Assembly: GCF_021021435.1 (NCBI RefSeq) | Contig: NZ_JAINWI010000013.1 | Location: 124,001 to 188,000 of the forward strand | DNA: 64,000 bases | Origin: Seohaeicola saemankumensis | GTDB lineage: Bacteria; Pseudomonadota; Alphaproteobacteria; Rhodobacterales; Rhodobacteraceae | Reading direction: 5' to 3' | Shown: positions 47,616 to 56,460 of the stretch, piece by piece | Layout: the number at the start of each line of letters is the position of its first letter | Position numbering within the stretch: position 1 is the first letter of the stretch | The notes under the pieces: model-generated | Told to the model about the DNA's origin: nothing | The model's input: only the letters and a program-made list of their open reading frames with translations | Database searches by the model: none | Program-made: the position numbers and the translations under genes

Positions 47616-49868
47616 TTACCGGCGACGGTCAGCTTTGCGTTTCAGTTTGTCGGACTTGCGTTTGGCCTTGACCAAGGCCCGTTTCGGCGGCTTGCCGCGC
47701 GCACCGGGAGGACCTTTGGGCATGTCGCGCCCTTCGATGCTGATCAGCTCCAGTGCGATGCCGCCTGTCACTGGCGCGGCTTCGGTCAGTTTGACCCGCA
47801 CGCGCTGGCCCAAGCCGATGATCATGCCGGTTTCCGAACCCATCAGCGTGCCGGCGTCGCGGTCGAAATGGAAATATTCGCGCCCCAGCGAGCGGATCGG
47901 GATGAGACCGTCTGCACCGGTTTCATCCAGTTTGACGAAGGCCCCGAATTTGGCAATCCCGCTGATGCGGCCCCCGAATTCCGCGCCCAAACGATCCGAC
48001 AGAAAGGCCGCGAGATAGCGGTCATTGGTGTCGCGTTCCGCCATCATCGAGCGGCGTTCGGTATCGCTGATATGTTGTGCGGTTTTCTCCAGTCGGTCGA
48101 TTTCCTGATGGCTCAGGCCATCATCTCCCCATTTATGCGCCGAGATCAGCGCACGGTGCACAACCAGATCCGAATAGCGCCGGATCGGTGATGTGAAATG
48201 CGCGTAGGCCAAAAGCGCCAGTCCGAAATGGCCGAAATTTGTCGGGCTGTAGTAAGCCTGCGTCATGGCGCGCAAGGTCGAGATGTTGATTAACTCGTCA
48301 TGGTCCGTACCTTCGGCCTGTGCCAGCAGGGCGTTCAGATGCGCAGTTTTCAGAACCTGCCCTTTGGCCAGCACCAGACCGGCGGCTTGCGCCGTATCAC
48401 GCAGGCTGTCCAGCTTTTCTGGGCTCGGCTCCTCGTGGACGCGGAACAGCAAGGGAGATTTGCGAGAGATCAGCGTTTCAGCGGCGGCGACATTGGCCAG
48501 CACCATGAACTCCTCGATCAGCTTGTGGGCATCCAGCCGGTCGGTGAAATTGACCGATGCAACCTTGCCATCTTCCGACAGGATCACCTTGCGTTCGGGC
48601 AGGTCCAGATCCAGCGGTTGGCGGCGGTTGCGGGCTTTCACAAGCGCATCATAGGCTGCGTAAAGGGGGTTGATCACCAGATCCATCAGCGGGGCGCATT
48701 TCTCGTTAGGGGCACCATCGCGCGCCTCTTGCACCTCGCGGTAGTTCAGCGATGCAGCGGACCGCATCAGCCCGCGCACGAAGCGGTGGCTGATTTTCTG
48801 GCCCTCGGCATCGACTTGCATCCGTACAGCGATACAGGCACGCGGCACACCCTCATGCAGCGAGCACAGATCACCGGACAGGCGGTCCGGCAGCATCGGC
48901 ACAACACGATCGGGGAAATAGCTCGAATTGCCGCGCTTGCGCGCCTCGATATCCAGTTCCGAACCGGGATGGACGTAATGGGCCACATCGGCGATGGCGA
49001 CCCATATCACATGGCCCCCTTCATTCGCCGGATCGTCATCGGCATGCGCCCAGCAGGCATCATCATGGTCGCGCGCGTCCCACGGATCAATCGTGATCAG
49101 GGGCATATCGCGCATATCCTCGCGCCCCGAAAGGCCTGCGGGTTTCATCGCGTCGGCCTCGGCCACAACCTCGTCGGGGAAATCGTCGGGAATGCCGTGC
49201 TGGTGGATCGCGATCAACGACACGGCTTTGGGGGCAGAGGGATCGCCCAGACGGTTGATGACGCGTGCGCGGGGCAGGCCCATGCGGGCCTTGGGACCTG
49301 CCTGCTCCGCCTCGACCAACTCGCCATCCTTGGCGCCGCCTGTGGCGCCTTCCGGGACCATCCATTCTTTGCCGTCGCCCTTGTCGATGGGCAGGATGCG
49401 TCCGCCCTCGGAGGTTTTGCGGAACACGCCAAGCACTTTCGCGGGATTGGTTCCGATACGGCGGATCAGCCTTCCCTCGTAGTGATGTGTCTGGCCGCGA
49501 ACCTCGGTCAGTCGCGCCAGGATACGGTCGCCCTCGCCCAGGGCAGGATCGCTGCTGCGTGCGATCATCAGGATGCGGGGCTCGGGTCCTTCGCCTGTCC
49601 ATTCCAGCGGGCGGGCTGTCATCTCGCCATCGGCATTGGGCGCACCAACCTGCACGATACTGACCGGCGGCAGGCGGTCGGGGTCGCGGTATGTCTTCTT
49701 ACGCTTTTCCAGATGCCCTTCATCCTCAAGTTCCTTGAGGATACGCTTCAGATCAATGCGCGCAGCGCCTTTGATGCCAAAAGCCTTGGCAATATCGCGC
49801 TTCGCGGTGAGGGTCGGGTGGTCCGAGATCCATGACAGGATTTCAGGCTTGGTGGGTATCTGGCTCAT
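47616..49868 (-). CDS. rnr: ribonuclease R
   Basis: RNase R degrades structured RNA from the 3' end. The 750-residue protein has an N-terminal helix-turn-helix region, cold-shock domains, an RNB catalytic domain with the aspartates in TIDPWDARDHDDACW near residues 258-272, an S1 domain near 620-705, and a lysine/arginine-rich tail KAKRKSDKLKRKADRRR that is typical of RNase R. It is the second RNA-degrading exonuclease gene in the window beside pnp. Confidence 0.94.
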   Translation of the reverse strand: MSQIPTKPEILSWISDHPTLTAKRDIAKAFGIKGAARIDLKRILKELEDEGHLEKRKKTYRDPDRLPPVSIVQVGAPNADGEMTARPLEWTGEGPEPRILMIARSSDPALGEGDRILARLTEVRGQTHHYEGRLIRRIGTNPAKVLGVFRKTSEGGRILPIDKGDGKEWMVPEGATGGAKDGELVEAEQAGPKARMGLPRARVINRLGDPSAPKAVSLIAIHQHGIPDDFPDEVVAEADAMKPAGLSGREDMRDMPLITIDPWDARDHDDACWAHADDDPANEGGHVIWVAIADVAHYVHPGSELDIEARKRGNSSYFPDRVVPMLPDRLSGDLCSLHEGVPRACIAVRMQVDAEGQKISHRFVRGLMRSAASLNYREVQEARDGAPNEKCAPLMDLVINPLYAAYDALVKARNRRQPLDLDLPERKVILSEDGKVASVNFTDRLDAHKLIEEFMVLANVAAAETLISRKSPLLFRVHEEPSPEKLDSLRDTAQAAGLVLAKGQVLKTAHLNALLAQAEGTDHDELINISTLRAMTQAYYSPTNFGHFGLALLAYAHFTSPIRRYSDLVVHRALISAHKWGDDGLSHQEIDRLEKTAQHISDTERRSMMAERDTNDRYLAAFLSDRLGAEFGGRISGIAKFGAFVKLDETGADGLIPIRSLGREYFHFDRDAGTLMGSETGMIIGLGQRVRVKLTEAAPVTGGIALELISIEGRDMPKGPPGARGKPPKRALVKAKRKSDKLKRKADRRR

Positions 49869-49957
49869 GCTGTCCGGTTATCACAGGCGCAGGGTGTCGT
49901 CATGCGGGAATCGCTGCGCGACCGGCGACGATGCCCATCAGGGCAAAGAAGCAGCCC

Positions 49958-51109
49958 CTAGCCGAAATAGCTACGAAGGATTCGGGCGTAGATCGACTTG
50001 AGCTGGTGGATATGGGCAATCTCGACCCGTTCATCCACCTGATGCATGGTGCGCCCGACAAGCCCGAATTCCACCACTGGGCAGTGGTGCTTTACAAAGC
50101 GTGCATCCGATGTGCCGCCTGATGTTGACAGAACCGGCACCACATTGGTTTCGGCCTGCACGGCGGCGCTGACCATATCCGACAGATCGCCGGGGGGCGT
50201 CAGGAAGCTTTCGCCCGAGATTTTCACCGTCATGCCGATCTGCACACCGAATTCATCGGCCACCTTGTCTGCTTTGGCACGCAGCCAGTCGGTCAGGCTG
50301 GCCCCTGAATGGATATCGTTGAAGCGGATATTCACGCTGGCACGACATTGTGCGGGAATAACATTGGTCGCGGGGTTGCCGGTGTCGATCGTCACCACAG
50401 CAAGGGTTGACGCGTCAAAGTGGTCATTGCCCTGATCCAGTTCATGGCTCGACAGCCTGTCCATTAGGCGTGCCATCGCGGGCAGCGGGTTTTTGGCACG
50501 ATGCGGATAGGCCGAATGGCCCTGCACGCCGGTCACCGTAAAAAAAGCCGTCAGCGATCCGCGCCGCCCGATCTTGATCATCTCACCCATGCGTTCGGGG
50601 CAGGTCGGTTCACCTACCAGACAGACGCTCATTGTCTCGCCCTGATCCCGCATCCAATCCAGCAGCGCGGTTGTGCCATCCACGGCGTCGCCTTCCTCGT
50701 CACCGGTGATGGTCAGGATCACAGCCCCGTCTGGTGGTGTCTGGCGCACGAAATCAACCGCTGCGGCGGCAAAGGCGGCGACACCCGATTTCATGTCTGT
50801 GGCCCCGCGCCCCCAGATCTGGCCGTCCTTGATCACACCGCCAAAGGGCGGGACAGTCCATGCGGTCTCGTCCCCGACAGGGACTACATCTGTATGCCCG
50901 TTGAAACCGAAGCTGTGGGCGTGCCCCTTGGCCCCCCAGCGGGCGAACAAATTGGACACAGCACCACGATCCACACGGGTGCAGGTGAAGCCTGCGCTCT
51001 CAAGCAAGCCCTGCAGCAGGACCAGCGCACCACCTTCCTGCGGTGTGACAGAAGCGCAGCGGATCAGTTGCACCGTCAGTTCGGCGGGATCAACGGGGCT
51101 GTGTGTCAT
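49958..51109 (-). CDS. dapE: succinyl-diaminopimelate desuccinylase
   Basis: DapE removes succinate from N-succinyl-LL-diaminopimelate in lysine synthesis, using two zinc ions. The 383-residue M20 enzyme has the metal motifs [12 protein letters not shown] near residue 68, [10 protein letters not shown] near 98 and TGDEEGDA near 132, and a C-terminal His in [12 protein letters not shown] 51109 gives the length usual for the family; upstream in-frame ATG codons at 51124 and 51184 have no better ribosome-binding site. It is divergent from the Hint-domain gene. Confidence 0.93.
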   Translation of the reverse strand: MTHSPVDPAELTVQLIRCASVTPQEGGALVLLQGLLESAGFTCTRVDRGAVSNLFARWGAKGHAHSFGFNGHTDVVPVGDETAWTVPPFGGVIKDGQIWGRGATDMKSGVAAFAAAAVDFVRQTPPDGAVILTITGDEEGDAVDGTTALLDWMRDQGETMSVCLVGEPTCPERMGEMIKIGRRGSLTAFFTVTGVQGHSAYPHRAKNPLPAMARLMDRLSSHELDQGNDHFDASTLAVVTIDTGNPATNVIPAQCRASVNIRFNDIHSGASLTDWLRAKADKVADEFGVQIGMTVKISGESFLTPPGDLSDMVSAAVQAETNVVPVLSTSGGTSDARFVKHHCPVVEFGLVGRTMHQVDERVEIAHIHQLKSIYARILRSYFG

Positions 51110-51360
51110 GCTGTCATGTTGCATCCTGGACGGGTCCCTATGTTGCTGCGTGAAAGGACTATCCTTCTTTTCGGACAACGGCAAACAATCTGCGCACTGG
51201 AAGAATGTGTCAGAAATGGCGCAATTTCATGGCGATATGCCGCGCCTTTGCCCTAAAGGTTATCAGTCCTGCAATGAGGGTGCTAACGTCAGTCAAAATA
51301 TAAAGACCCGAGGCAGGTCGAAAGCAGTCGGATCCAACGTGGTCCATTTCACCGGAAGGT
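51110..51360. other. intergenic region between dapE and the Hint-domain gene
   Basis: This stretch of 251 bp holds the divergent promoters of dapE and the Hint-domain gene. The open frames that cross it have no recognisable protein content. I see no clear -35/-10 pair; the region from about 51361 is described separately as a structured leader. Confidence 0.4.
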
Positions 51361-51416
51361 ATCGGGGAAACCCGATGCAGGACAGGTTGTCACCTGTCAC
51401 CCGCTGCACGTCGTGC
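51361..51416 (+). promoter_or_regulatory. hairpin-rich 5' leader of the Hint-domain gene
   Basis: Two strong hairpins follow each other in the untranslated region: ATCGGG-GAAA-CCCGAT at 51361-51376, a stem closed by a GNRA tetraloop, and at 51377-51407 GCAG-GACAGGT-TGTC-ACCTGTC with an outer CTGC pairing partner across a 5-nt bulge. A third possible stem, GCAC-GTC-GTGC at 51406-51416, would compete with the outer pairing. I do not recognise a known riboswitch. The inner dyad GACAGGT/ACCTGTC could equally be a DNA operator. Confidence 0.4.
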
Positions 51417-51446
51417 TGTCTTGGGCCATTTTGGGCAGGACAATAA

Positions 51447-53045
51447 ATGGTTGCAGCGTCAAGACTACCCGTCAATACGAACGCCAACGCGATACAGATG
51501 GCCAACGCGATCTTCGGGGATGGTGTCACTGTCGTCAGCGCAAGCTACACCGGAGACAACCGGTCATCGGGCATCTACTCGAACGGTGATGCAGTATCGC
51601 CCGACGCCACCCCCGGCGATACCGGCGTCATACTTTCCACGGGCCTTGCGAACAACTTTACCAACGCGGCAGGCGGTTTCTTCTGGAGCCCCAATCAGGC
51701 CAACCAGAGCGATTCACGGTCGACCGATACGAACGGCGTCAACAACAACGCCCAATTCAATGCGGCAGCGGGTACAACTACCTATGATGCGGCATGGCTG
51801 GATGTGGATTTCATCCCGACCGGCAATGTGATGACGATGCAATTCGTCTTTTCCTCCGAGGAATATCCCGAATTTGCAAACGGCGCCTATCAGGATTTCT
51901 TTGGCGTCTGGGTCAATGGTCAACTGGTTCCGCTGGCGGTCGGTGACGGGGATGTCGACCCCAACAACCTGAATGCGGGCAGCAACCAGAATCTTTTCAT
52001 CTCGAACGAAGGCAGCCCCTACAACACCGAGATGGACGGGTTCACCGTCACCATGACCCTGACAATGGTGGTCAATCCAGGTGAGGTGAACTCGATCCGC
52101 ATCGGTGTCGCGGATGTTCTGGATTCGCAATATGACACCAATGTTCTGATCGCGGGCAATTCGGTTCAAACCGTTCTTGTCGCCACAACGGATACCGCCG
52201 AGATCTATCCCGAAGGCACCGTGACGCTGGATGTCCTTAGCAACGATGTGAACGCGACCGGTGGCGTGCTGACCATCACACATGTGAACGGTCAGGCCGT
52301 GGTGGCGGGTAGCGTGCTGACCTTGTCGACCGGACAACAGGTGACCATCAACGCCGATGGCACAATCACGGTTGTTGGCGATGGCAGTCTCGAAACCGCA
52401 AATTTCACATACACAGTCGCTAGCAGCACAGGCCAGACCGATACGGGCTTTGTCATCGTGGACTCCGTGCCCTGTTTCGTGGCGGGCACGCTTGTGCGGA
52501 CACCTGCGGGCGAAGTGCCTGTCGAAAGCCTGTGCCCGGGTGATCTGGTGATGACCAAGGATGAGGGCGCGCAGCCCTTGCGCTGGATTGGCCAGCGCCG
52601 TGTCGAGGCGCAGGGCGAGTTTGCCCCGATCTGCATTGCGGCAAATACATTCGGGGATCATCGCCAGCTTCTGATCTCGCCGTTGCATCGTGTCCTGATC
52701 CGCGACAGCCTTGCCGAGATGCTGTTCGGCGAGAGCGAGGTTTTGGTCGCAGCACGCGATCTGGTCAATGACCATAGCGTGCGGCGCATCGAGGGCGGCA
52801 CTGTCGATTACGTCCACATCCTGTTTGACCGGCATCAGGTCGTGTTTTCGGAAGGTCTGGAGACAGAAAGCTTCCTGCCCGGGCCGCAAATCGCCCATAG
52901 TTTCGAAGCCGATATGATTGGCGAGATCGTCGCACTTTTCCCCGATCTGGATCCGTTGACTGGGCACGGTTATAGCCCGTCAGCGCGCCGAACGCTTCGT
53001 AGTTTCGAAGCGCGCGTCCTGCGCGCAGATTTGCGCGTGGCCTGA
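51447..53045 (+). CDS. choice-of-anchor L domain and Hint domain protein
   Basis: This 532-residue protein has an N-terminal choice-of-anchor-L-like beta domain (about 10-250, with TGVILSTGLANNFTNAAGG and FVFSSEEYPEFANG), a cadherin-like stretch (about 250-335), and a C-terminal Hint (Hedgehog/intein, Hint_2 type) domain starting at Cys343 (CFVAGTLVRTPAGEVPVESL). The conserved block-B His414 in SPLHRVLI is present, so N-terminal self-cleavage at Cys343 is possible. There is no classical signal peptide; such proteins are probably exported by type I secretion. It starts 3 bp before a second Hint-domain gene. AGGACAATAA precedes the ATG. Confidence 0.85.
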   Translation: MVAASRLPVNTNANAIQMANAIFGDGVTVVSASYTGDNRSSGIYSNGDAVSPDATPGDTGVILSTGLANNFTNAAGGFFWSPNQANQSDSRSTDTNGVNNNAQFNAAAGTTTYDAAWLDVDFIPTGNVMTMQFVFSSEEYPEFANGAYQDFFGVWVNGQLVPLAVGDGDVDPNNLNAGSNQNLFISNEGSPYNTEMDGFTVTMTLTMVVNPGEVNSIRIGVADVLDSQYDTNVLIAGNSVQTVLVATTDTAEIYPEGTVTLDVLSNDVNATGGVLTITHVNGQAVVAGSVLTLSTGQQVTINADGTITVVGDGSLETANFTYTVASSTGQTDTGFVIVDSVPCFVAGTLVRTPAGEVPVESLCPGDLVMTKDEGAQPLRWIGQRRVEAQGEFAPICIAANTFGDHRQLLISPLHRVLIRDSLAEMLFGESEVLVAARDLVNDHSVRRIEGGTVDYVHILFDRHQVVFSEGLETESFLPGPQIAHSFEADMIGEIVALFPDLDPLTGHGYSPSARRTLRSFEARVLRADLRVA

Positions 53046-53047
53046 AC

Positions 53048-54148
53048 ATGGCGTGGATTGCAATTGCCGACCGCGCTGATCCGCGGTTCTCCTGCTCTGG
53101 TCTCGGGGCTGATGCCGGACGCGCCGAAACCGCATTGCAGCGTGATGATCCGCATGCCTTGCTGACACGCGGCACCCTGCTGATCGAGGCGCGGCTGGCC
53201 CCTGACGGACGGCCGCAAACCCTTCTGGAATGGGATCACGCCCATCCGTGGCGGCGTGGCCTGTCATTGCAGGCCATTCCCGGAGGCGGAGTGGTGCTGG
53301 TCGTGTCGCAGGGCGGCGATGTCTGCCACGGGGTTGTCAGCCATGATGCGGTCAATGGCGATGATACATTGCGCATCAGCTATAGCTGGGACGCGCCCGC
53401 GCGAAAGGGGCGATTGGTGGTCGAAAAGGTCGGCATGCCAGGCTTTTTCCTGACCGAGCTCCGCGATCCGCCCCCCATGCTTCTGCGCGATGTACAGGCC
53501 GTCACGATGCATCCTGCCTTGCGGAAAATGGACCCCGATGTCAGTTTCTTTGCCGTGTCGACACGGGTCGAACCCGTCGGCCCCTTGCCCAGCCTCGACC
53601 CGCAGGTGCCGCTTTGCACGCCTTATGGATACCGCCCGCTGAACCGCATCGCACGGGGCGATATCCTCAGGCTTGCAGACGGCGGCAATGAGCCGGTGCT
53701 GCGGGTTCTGCGCCGTACCGTGCCTGCCTGTGGTATGTTGCGCCCTGTGCGTTTGCGCGCGCCCTATTTCGGGCTGCAGCAGGATATCGTGGTTGCCCCC
53801 GAGCAAAGGCTGGTAATCGGTGGTTCGGATGTCGAATATCTGTTCGATCAGGAATTTGTGCTGGTGCCTGCCCGCCATCTGGTCAACGGAACGGCAGCCC
53901 ATTTCTGCGCTGCCGGGCCTACGGCCACTTATGGACAGGTCTTACTGCCGACGCATGAGGCGATCCTTGCCGCAGGGACCGTTGTGGAAAGCCTGTTTAT
54001 CGGTCGTATCCGGCGGCATCAGGACAAGCTGGCGGCAAGTCTGCTGGCAGGGTTGGAACGTGCGCGGCTCCCCGATCATGCGGCTTCGGCCTATCCGGTG
54101 TTGCGCGCGTTCGAGGCCATCACTCTGTCAGAGCGGCGTGCCGCGTAG
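53048..54148 (+). CDS. Hint-domain protein with degenerate active site
   Basis: This 366-residue protein begins two bases after the stop of the first Hint gene. Residues of about 1-180 form an unrecognised beta-rich domain; residues of about 185-330 align with the Hint domain of the neighbour (VPLCTPYGYRPLNRIARGDILRL; LVPARHLVNG; ESLFIGRIRRH). The Cys190 region is shortened, and the block-B histidine is replaced by Gln253 (APEQRLVI instead of SPLHRVLI), so self-cleavage is unlikely. It may be a structural partner or inhibitor of the first protein. No signal peptide is seen. Confidence 0.78.
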   Translation: MAWIAIADRADPRFSCSGLGADAGRAETALQRDDPHALLTRGTLLIEARLAPDGRPQTLLEWDHAHPWRRGLSLQAIPGGGVVLVVSQGGDVCHGVVSHDAVNGDDTLRISYSWDAPARKGRLVVEKVGMPGFFLTELRDPPPMLLRDVQAVTMHPALRKMDPDVSFFAVSTRVEPVGPLPSLDPQVPLCTPYGYRPLNRIARGDILRLADGGNEPVLRVLRRTVPACGMLRPVRLRAPYFGLQQDIVVAPEQRLVIGGSDVEYLFDQEFVLVPARHLVNGTAAHFCAAGPTATYGQVLLPTHEAILAAGTVVESLFIGRIRRHQDKLAASLLAGLERARLPDHAASAYPVLRAFEAITLSERRAA

Positions 54149-54183
54149 GGACAGGTTGGCACTATGCGGCAAGTGCGTTTGGA

Positions 54184-54528
54184 TCAATCGTTGAACGGCG
54201 TGATCTGCGCCACGATAACCGCGTTTTCCTCAAGTGCGCGCGTCATCAGCGCGCGTTCTTCGGCTTCGATCTCCTGCCCGTCGGCAAGGCGTTCGTCCAG
54301 CGTTCCATAGCCGGTCACATCCAGCGGGGCCATGTCGGCCTGTTTCAGGATCGCCACGGTTTCGCGGACCGCCTCCGCCTCGTCCACGCCCGAAGCATAG
54401 ATCATCAGTGCGGCCCCTGTCGATTTTGGCGGCAGTCCGTCCCCTTCTTTGCGGCCAACCTCGACCAGCAGGGTATAGACCTGCTGGCGCGAAGGTTTCT
54501 TGGCAGGCTTGGGCGCTTCTTCAGTCAC
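54184..54528 (-). CDS. hypothetical protein coupled to dapD
   Basis: I do not recognise this 114-residue protein. It is soluble and acidic, with a basic proline/lysine-rich N terminus ([10 protein letters not shown]) and helical sequence; [29 protein letters not shown] is the most distinctive part. The GTG start at 54528 overlaps the end of dapD by 8 nt, so it is translated with dapD. Function unknown. Confidence 0.68.
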   Translation of the reverse strand: MTEEAPKPAKKPSRQQVYTLLVEVGRKEGDGLPPKSTGAALMIYASGVDEAEAVRETVAILKQADMAPLDVTGYGTLDERLADGQEIEAEERALMTRALEENAVIVAQITPFND

Positions 54529-55348
54529 GCAAAAGCTCGTTGATCGAGGTTTTGGAGCGTGTCTTTGCGTCGACTTTCTTGACGATTACAGCACAGTACA
54601 GATTGATTCCGTTCTTTGACGGCATGGTGCCTGCCACGACGACCGACCCTGCAGGCACTTCGCCATAGGTGACGGTGCCAGTCTCGCGGTCGACGATCTT
54701 TGTGGACTGACCGATGAATACGCCCATCCCAAGGACCGAGCCCTCGCGCACGATGCAGCCCTCAACCACTTCGGAACGCGCCCCGATAAAGCAGTTATCT
54801 TCAATGATCGTAGGGCCTGCCTGCATCGGTTCCAGCACGCCGCCAATACCGACGCCGCCGGACAGGTGTACGTTCTTGCCGATCTGCGCGCAGCTTCCCA
54901 CGGTGGCCCATGTGTCGACCATCGTGCCGCTGTCGACATAGGCGCCAAGGTTAACAAACGATGGCATCAGCACCACGCCGGGGGCGATATAGGCCGAGCG
55001 GCGCACGACACAGTTCGGGACTGCGCGGAAGCCTGCGGAATTCCAGTCAGCTTCCTGCCAGCCCTTGAACTTGCTGTCGACCTTGTCCCACCAGCCACCA
55101 CCTTGCGGCCCGCCGTCCTGGATTTCCATATCCTTGATGCGGAAACCCAGCAGCACGGCCTTTTTAGCCCATTGATTCACATGCCATGTGCCATCTGTTC
55201 CACGTTCGGCCACACGCAACTGACCGCTGTCCAGCGCATTCAGCGTCGCTTCGATCGCGTCGCGCGCTTCGCCTTTCGAGGCGGGTGTAATCGTGTCGCG
55301 CGCCTCCCAAGCGGCTTCGATTGCGGTCTCTAGGGCAGCATTGGACAT
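54521..55348 (-). CDS. dapD: tetrahydrodipicolinate N-succinyltransferase
   Basis: DapD adds a succinyl group to tetrahydrodipicolinate in the succinylase branch of lysine/diaminopimelate synthesis. The 275-residue protein has the left-handed beta-helix hexapeptide repeats (about 105-235: [21 protein letters not shown] onward) and the [23 protein letters not shown] terminus typical of DapD. Together with dapE nearby it shows that this organism uses the succinylase route. Confidence 0.95.
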   Translation of the reverse strand: MSNAALETAIEAAWEARDTITPASKGEARDAIEATLNALDSGQLRVAERGTDGTWHVNQWAKKAVLLGFRIKDMEIQDGGPQGGGWWDKVDSKFKGWQEADWNSAGFRAVPNCVVRRSAYIAPGVVLMPSFVNLGAYVDSGTMVDTWATVGSCAQIGKNVHLSGGVGIGGVLEPMQAGPTIIEDNCFIGARSEVVEGCIVREGSVLGMGVFIGQSTKIVDRETGTVTYGEVPAGSVVVAGTMPSKNGINLYCAVIVKKVDAKTRSKTSINELLRD

Positions 55349-55513
55349 GATGGTTACTCCGGCAGAAAGGATTTTGTGTTGCCACGCCTATAAGGCCAAG
55401 TCCGGCGTCGTGCAATCGCAAGGGTTCAGCTATAGCATGCGCCGGCTTCGTGACTGGCTTTGCTGTAGCAGCTTTGATAGTTCATCGGCCAAGCCAAGCA
55501 GAAAGCGACCCCG

Positions 55514-56362
55514 ATGAGTAATGACCGATCAAGCCCGTTTCGTGACGCGCATACCGATATCGAGACAGCCACTGGTGTCCCCGCTACCGAGCAAACCCGC
55601 GCACCGGCATATCGGTTGGCCTTTGCGGATGATGATTTCCTGTGCCGTCCCGAACTGCGCCCTGTCCGGTTGCAGCTTGAACTGCTCAAGCCGCAGATGG
55701 CTCTGGATGAATACGGGGTGGAAAGCACTGTGGTTCTTTTTGGCGGTGCGCGTATTCCGTCCCCTGCCAACAAGGAAATGGCCAGCACCAAAACGCTGGC
55801 CGAACTGTCGTGTTATTATGAAGAAGCGCGTCGCTTTGCCTATCTGGTCACGACCGAGGCTCTCAAGACCGGCGCGCATCGGAACGTCATCACCACAGGC
55901 GGTGGCCCCGGTGTGATGGAGGCTGGCAATCGCGGTGCGAAAGAGGCAGGAGGCATCTCGATCGGGTTGAATATCGTGCTGCCGCATGAACAGGCGCCGA
56001 ACACCTATGTGACGCCCGAACTGTGTTTCAACTTCCACTATTTTGCGATCCGCAAGATGCATTTCCTGATGAGGGCCAATGCGGTCTGCATCTTTCCCGG
56101 CGGCTTTGGAACGCTGGACGAGATGTTCGAGGCCCTGACCCTGATCCAGACTGGCCGGATGCGGCGCGTGCCATTCCTGCTGTTCGGGCAATCGTTCTGG
56201 ACGCAGATCATCAACTGGGAAGCCTTGGCCGAGGCAGGCACGATCTCGCGCGAGGATCTGGCACTTTTCCGTTTCGTCGAAACAGCGGAAGAGGCGGTGG
56301 CTGCAATGGCCGACTGGGAAGGCGCAGGCGAAAAGCGCGGCGCGATTCCGGGTCGATCGTGA
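55514..56362 (+). CDS. LOG family protein (TIGR00730-type Rossmann fold)
   Basis: This 282-residue cytoplasmic protein belongs to the LOG/YvdD group, with the motifs GGGPGVMEAGNRGAKEAGG near 127-145 and PGGFGTLDEMFE near 195-206. Plant and bacterial members release bases from nucleotide 5'-monophosphates (cytokinin-activating phosphoribohydrolases). This one is in the longer subgroup with an extra N-terminal region of about 70 residues. It is divergent from dapD. Confidence 0.88.
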   Translation: MSNDRSSPFRDAHTDIETATGVPATEQTRAPAYRLAFADDDFLCRPELRPVRLQLELLKPQMALDEYGVESTVVLFGGARIPSPANKEMASTKTLAELSCYYEEARRFAYLVTTEALKTGAHRNVITTGGGPGVMEAGNRGAKEAGGISIGLNIVLPHEQAPNTYVTPELCFNFHYFAIRKMHFLMRANAVCIFPGGFGTLDEMFEALTLIQTGRMRRVPFLLFGQSFWTQIINWEALAEAGTISREDLALFRFVETAEEAVAAMADWEGAGEKRGAIPGRS

Positions 56363-56460
56363 CAAGACCGGTCTTTGCCGTGGATGCCTCAAAGAAATTG
56401 CCTGAGCCGGGCACTGATCTATAGTGTCAAAGCGGAACGGTCATCTTTGAGGAGACTGCA

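Noticed and set aside
47608-47624. CGCCGGT/ACCGGCG hairpin at the end of rnr
   Set aside because: It overlaps the rnr stop codon but has no T tract on the minus strand, so I do not call it a terminator.
48300-49835. A 511-codon plus-strand frame opposite rnr
   Set aside because: No recognisable family and rnr is well supported on the other strand.
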